Assembly (NCBI GenBank): GCA_029268325.1
Contig: JAJUGC010000111.1
Coordinates: 1 to 6,973 of the forward strand
DNA: 6,973 nucleotides
From: Gammaproteobacteria bacterium
GTDB taxonomy: Bacteria; Pseudomonadota; Gammaproteobacteria; Pseudomonadales; Oleiphilaceae
Reading direction: 5' to 3'
Shown here: positions 5,641 to 6,973 of the stretch, one piece after another
How positions within the stretch are numbered: position 1 is the stretch's first letter
Layout: each line of letters begins with the position of its first letter
Notes under the pieces: generated by a model
Seen by the model: only the letters and a program-made list of their open reading frames with translations
What the model was told of the DNA's origin: nothing
Databases searched by the model: none
Position numbers and translations under genes: made by a program

Positions 5641-6279
5641 TTATTTCTGCCGTGCCCCTTTTTCCCTCAAATATGCTTTCAGCATCAACTTGAGCTCCTG
5701 CAGCATCATTGCCGCTTTGGGCTCATCCATGTTCATGGCCAGGCGCAGGGTACCACTACAGATCCGGGGCAACATTACACAGATCAGCCACAAGCGATCC
5801 TGATCCATTCTGGGAAACACTTCCCGGGCCTTTTCCGAAATATCCTGCGCATTATCATAAAGCTGACCCAGATCCAGCTCCTGCAACTCGGGCATAGCCT
5901 CCACACCAGACCAAATCTCCTTATAGCCCGGCTCTTCCCGATAGAAGCGCGCATAGGTATCAATTAGCTGGTCAAAGCCATGCTCCAGGTCGAAGTCCTG
6001 CACAAAGCTCTTCATTTGCTTGTCCAGCTTCTCGATATGCTGCTCGGCGATTGCCTTGACGATAGCCGACTTGTTGGGAAAATAACGATATAAAGAAGCC
6101 AAAGAGATGCCCGCTCGCCGGGCGATTTCCGAGGTTTTGGCGCCCTCCACTCCTACTTCGCTGATGACCTCCGCGGCAACGGAAAGAATCAAGTTCACCC
6201 GGTCCTTACTACGTTCCTGAACCGGAGTCCGGCGTTGCTCAATCACAACCCCTGATCGACTCTCTGTTCGCTTTGTCAT
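5641..6279 (-). CDS. TetR-family transcriptional regulator
   Basis: This 212-residue protein has the standard TetR/AcrR layout. The N-terminal DNA-binding domain (about residues 22-70) has the helix-turn-helix KTSEIARRAGISLASLYRYF (48-67) followed by PNKSAIVKAIAEQ. The C-terminal all-helical ligand-binding and dimerisation domain covers about 80-205. The ligand and targets cannot be inferred from the C-terminal half. I chose ATG 6279, because GAGGTGG lies about 8 nt upstream and the protein then begins with the basic MTKRTESRSG typical of this family. Upstream in-frame starts to 6363 would add 28 residues unlike any TetR N-terminus and would consume the likely operator region. It converges on the barrel gene and follows the thioesterase gene in the same direction with a 178-bp gap, which suggests its own promoter and autoregulation. 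Confidence 0.93.
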   Translation of the reverse strand: MTKRTESRSGVVIEQRRTPVQERSKDRVNLILSVAAEVISEVGVEGAKTSEIARRAGISLASLYRYFPNKSAIVKAIAEQHIEKLDKQMKSFVQDFDLEHGFDQLIDTYARFYREEPGYKEIWSGVEAMPELQELDLGQLYDNAQDISEKAREVFPRMDQDRLWLICVMLPRICSGTLRLAMNMDEPKAAMMLQELKLMLKAYLREKGARQK

Positions 6280-6382
6280 ACCTGATACCACCTCATACCA
6301 GACCATAGACAGCACCGGCACATGACGAGATGTCACGATGACCGCACCACCAATGTGTGACACAGTTCAAACTTTCGTCACT
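6278..6382. promoter_or_regulatory. Repeat-rich region upstream of the TetR gene, candidate operators
   Basis: The region immediately before the regulator contains several short symmetric elements. TGTGTGACACA (6354-6364) is a perfect 5-1-5 palindrome. GTCA-CGA-TGAC (6332-6342) is a 4-3-4 inverted repeat. TGAC at 6323 and GTCA at 6376 extend the series of TGAC/GTCA half-sites. ATACC occurs three times in the same orientation at 6278-6282, 6285-6289 and 6295-6299, covering the ribosome binding site. TetR proteins bind short palindromes and usually repress their own gene, so one of these is a likely operator. I could not identify a convincing -35/-10 pair. Confidence 0.4.
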
Positions 6383-6457
6383 CTGGAATCATGCTGAGGT
6401 TAAGATAGACAGAATTCAATCTCGCCTTTGCCGCAAAGCCCTTCTGGAGCCGGCCTT

Positions 6458-6877
6458 TTACTCTGTTTGGGGAGGGATCGAATAGCTTCCGGTAACGTGC
6501 GCGACCAAGTCTGGGCTGCCCTCAGAGGTGAGCCTCACCTCACAGAAAGCAAGTCTCTTACCAAGTTTTAATAGTATCGCTTCCGCGACAAGATCCACCG
6601 GTTGTGGCTTCTGGATAAAGTTAATGTTGAGATTGCTGGTGACCGCCATTTCCACCCGTCCCCGCGCTGCAAGGATCACCGCATACATGGCCGCATCCGC
6701 CAGGGCCATCATGGTCGGGCCCGACAAGGTGCCGCCGGGACGAACCAGACGGGACGAAAACGGCACCCGGGCAACAGCCCGCTCGGCACTCACCTCATCC
6801 ACCCGAAAGTCGATATCCTCCGCCATGGGAACCCCTTCCCGGATGATGGCTTGTATTTCTTTTGCGGTTAGTGGCAC
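6458..6877 (-). CDS. PaaI-like hotdog-fold thioesterase
   Basis: This 139-residue protein has the size and pattern of single-domain hotdog thioesterases, which hydrolyse acyl- or aryl-CoA thioesters as oligomers in the cytoplasm. The hallmark helix region RPGGTLSGPTMMALADAAMY (46-65) supplies the likely catalytic Asp61. VTSNLNINFIQKP (79-91) forms the central strand, followed by GKRLAFCEVRL (106-116) and LVAHVTGSYSIP (124-135). The classical PaaI motif HGG is replaced here by LSG, a variant seen in a subgroup of these proteins; the substrate is unknown. The start is a GTG at 6877-6875, chosen because AGGAG lies 7 nt upstream. The neighbouring TetR gene, downstream on the same strand, may regulate it, perhaps in response to an acyl-CoA; that is inference from position. 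Confidence 0.9.
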   Translation of the reverse strand: MPLTAKEIQAIIREGVPMAEDIDFRVDEVSAERAVARVPFSSRLVRPGGTLSGPTMMALADAAMYAVILAARGRVEMAVTSNLNINFIQKPQPVDLVAEAILLKLGKRLAFCEVRLTSEGSPDLVAHVTGSYSIPPQTE

Positions 6878-6973
6878 TGCTTGTCTCCTGAAACTCGATT
6901 GAACATCATGTTAGTAGGCTAGCTAATCATCCACTGCTTTCTATAGGCAATCCTCTCCAAGCCAAACGACTCC
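6878..6973 (-). promoter_or_regulatory. Upstream region of the thioesterase gene
   Basis: This holds the ribosome binding site AGGAG (6889-6885) for the GTG start. TATAGA at 6945-6940 is a possible -10 element with no convincing -35. The bases beyond 6950 show no recognisable gene edge. Confidence 0.3.

Noticed and set aside
6424..6440. CTTTG-CCG-CAAAG as a terminator of the thioesterase gene
   Set aside because: The stem is only 5 bp, with mismatched flanks and no U-tract on the minus strand.
1..6973. CRISPR arrays, insertion sequences, tRNA or rRNA genes
   Set aside because: No regularly spaced direct repeats, transposase-like frames with terminal inverted repeats, or tRNA/rRNA signature sequences were seen on either strand.

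Overview
The window looks like a chromosomal segment of a moderately GC-rich Gammaproteobacterium. The support is an endonuclease V close to the E. coli protein, a Gram-negative outer-membrane lipoprotein and beta-barrel, and a proteobacterial tandem glycine riboswitch. A marine oil- or hydrocarbon-associated lineage (Alcanivorax/Marinobacter-like) is a guess from overall character, not a demonstrated assignment. No mobile element, CRISPR array, tRNA or rRNA is visible.

Left end (1-389). A plus-strand reading frame ends at 93 and is followed at once by a large imperfect hairpin (98-148). On the minus strand lies a clear tandem glycine riboswitch: aptamer I at 265-339 and aptamer II at 151-249. 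A good sigma70-type promoter (CAGACA - 17 bp - TATAAT) sits just upstream of it. Transcription would run leftwards, out of the window and across the plus-strand frame. No start codon followed by an open frame exists on the minus strand between the riboswitch and position 1, so its target gene is either beyond the left edge or absent.

Minus-strand operon (390-1549). A small cytoplasmic Sel1/TPR-like repeat protein is followed after 5 nt by nfi (endonuclease V, repair of deaminated bases such as deoxyinosine). The ribosome binding site of nfi lies inside the last codons of the Sel1 gene.

Plus-strand envelope pair (1764-5579). An 868-residue lipoprotein carries an EF-hand-like calcium loop and three close cysteine pairs. 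A predicted outer-membrane beta-barrel protein follows 45 bp later. Neither belongs to a family I can name. Their adjacency suggests they work together at the outer membrane, and this is the least described part of the window. The barrel gene's start is uncertain because a perfect 9-bp hairpin lies within its first codons and no Shine-Dalgarno sequence is seen.

Right end, minus strand (5598-6973). A TetR-family regulator is preceded by a 178-bp region rich in short inverted and direct repeats. Upstream of that is a PaaI-like hotdog thioesterase with a GTG start and a good ribosome binding site. The regulator probably controls itself and perhaps the thioesterase, but its ligand cannot be read from sequence.
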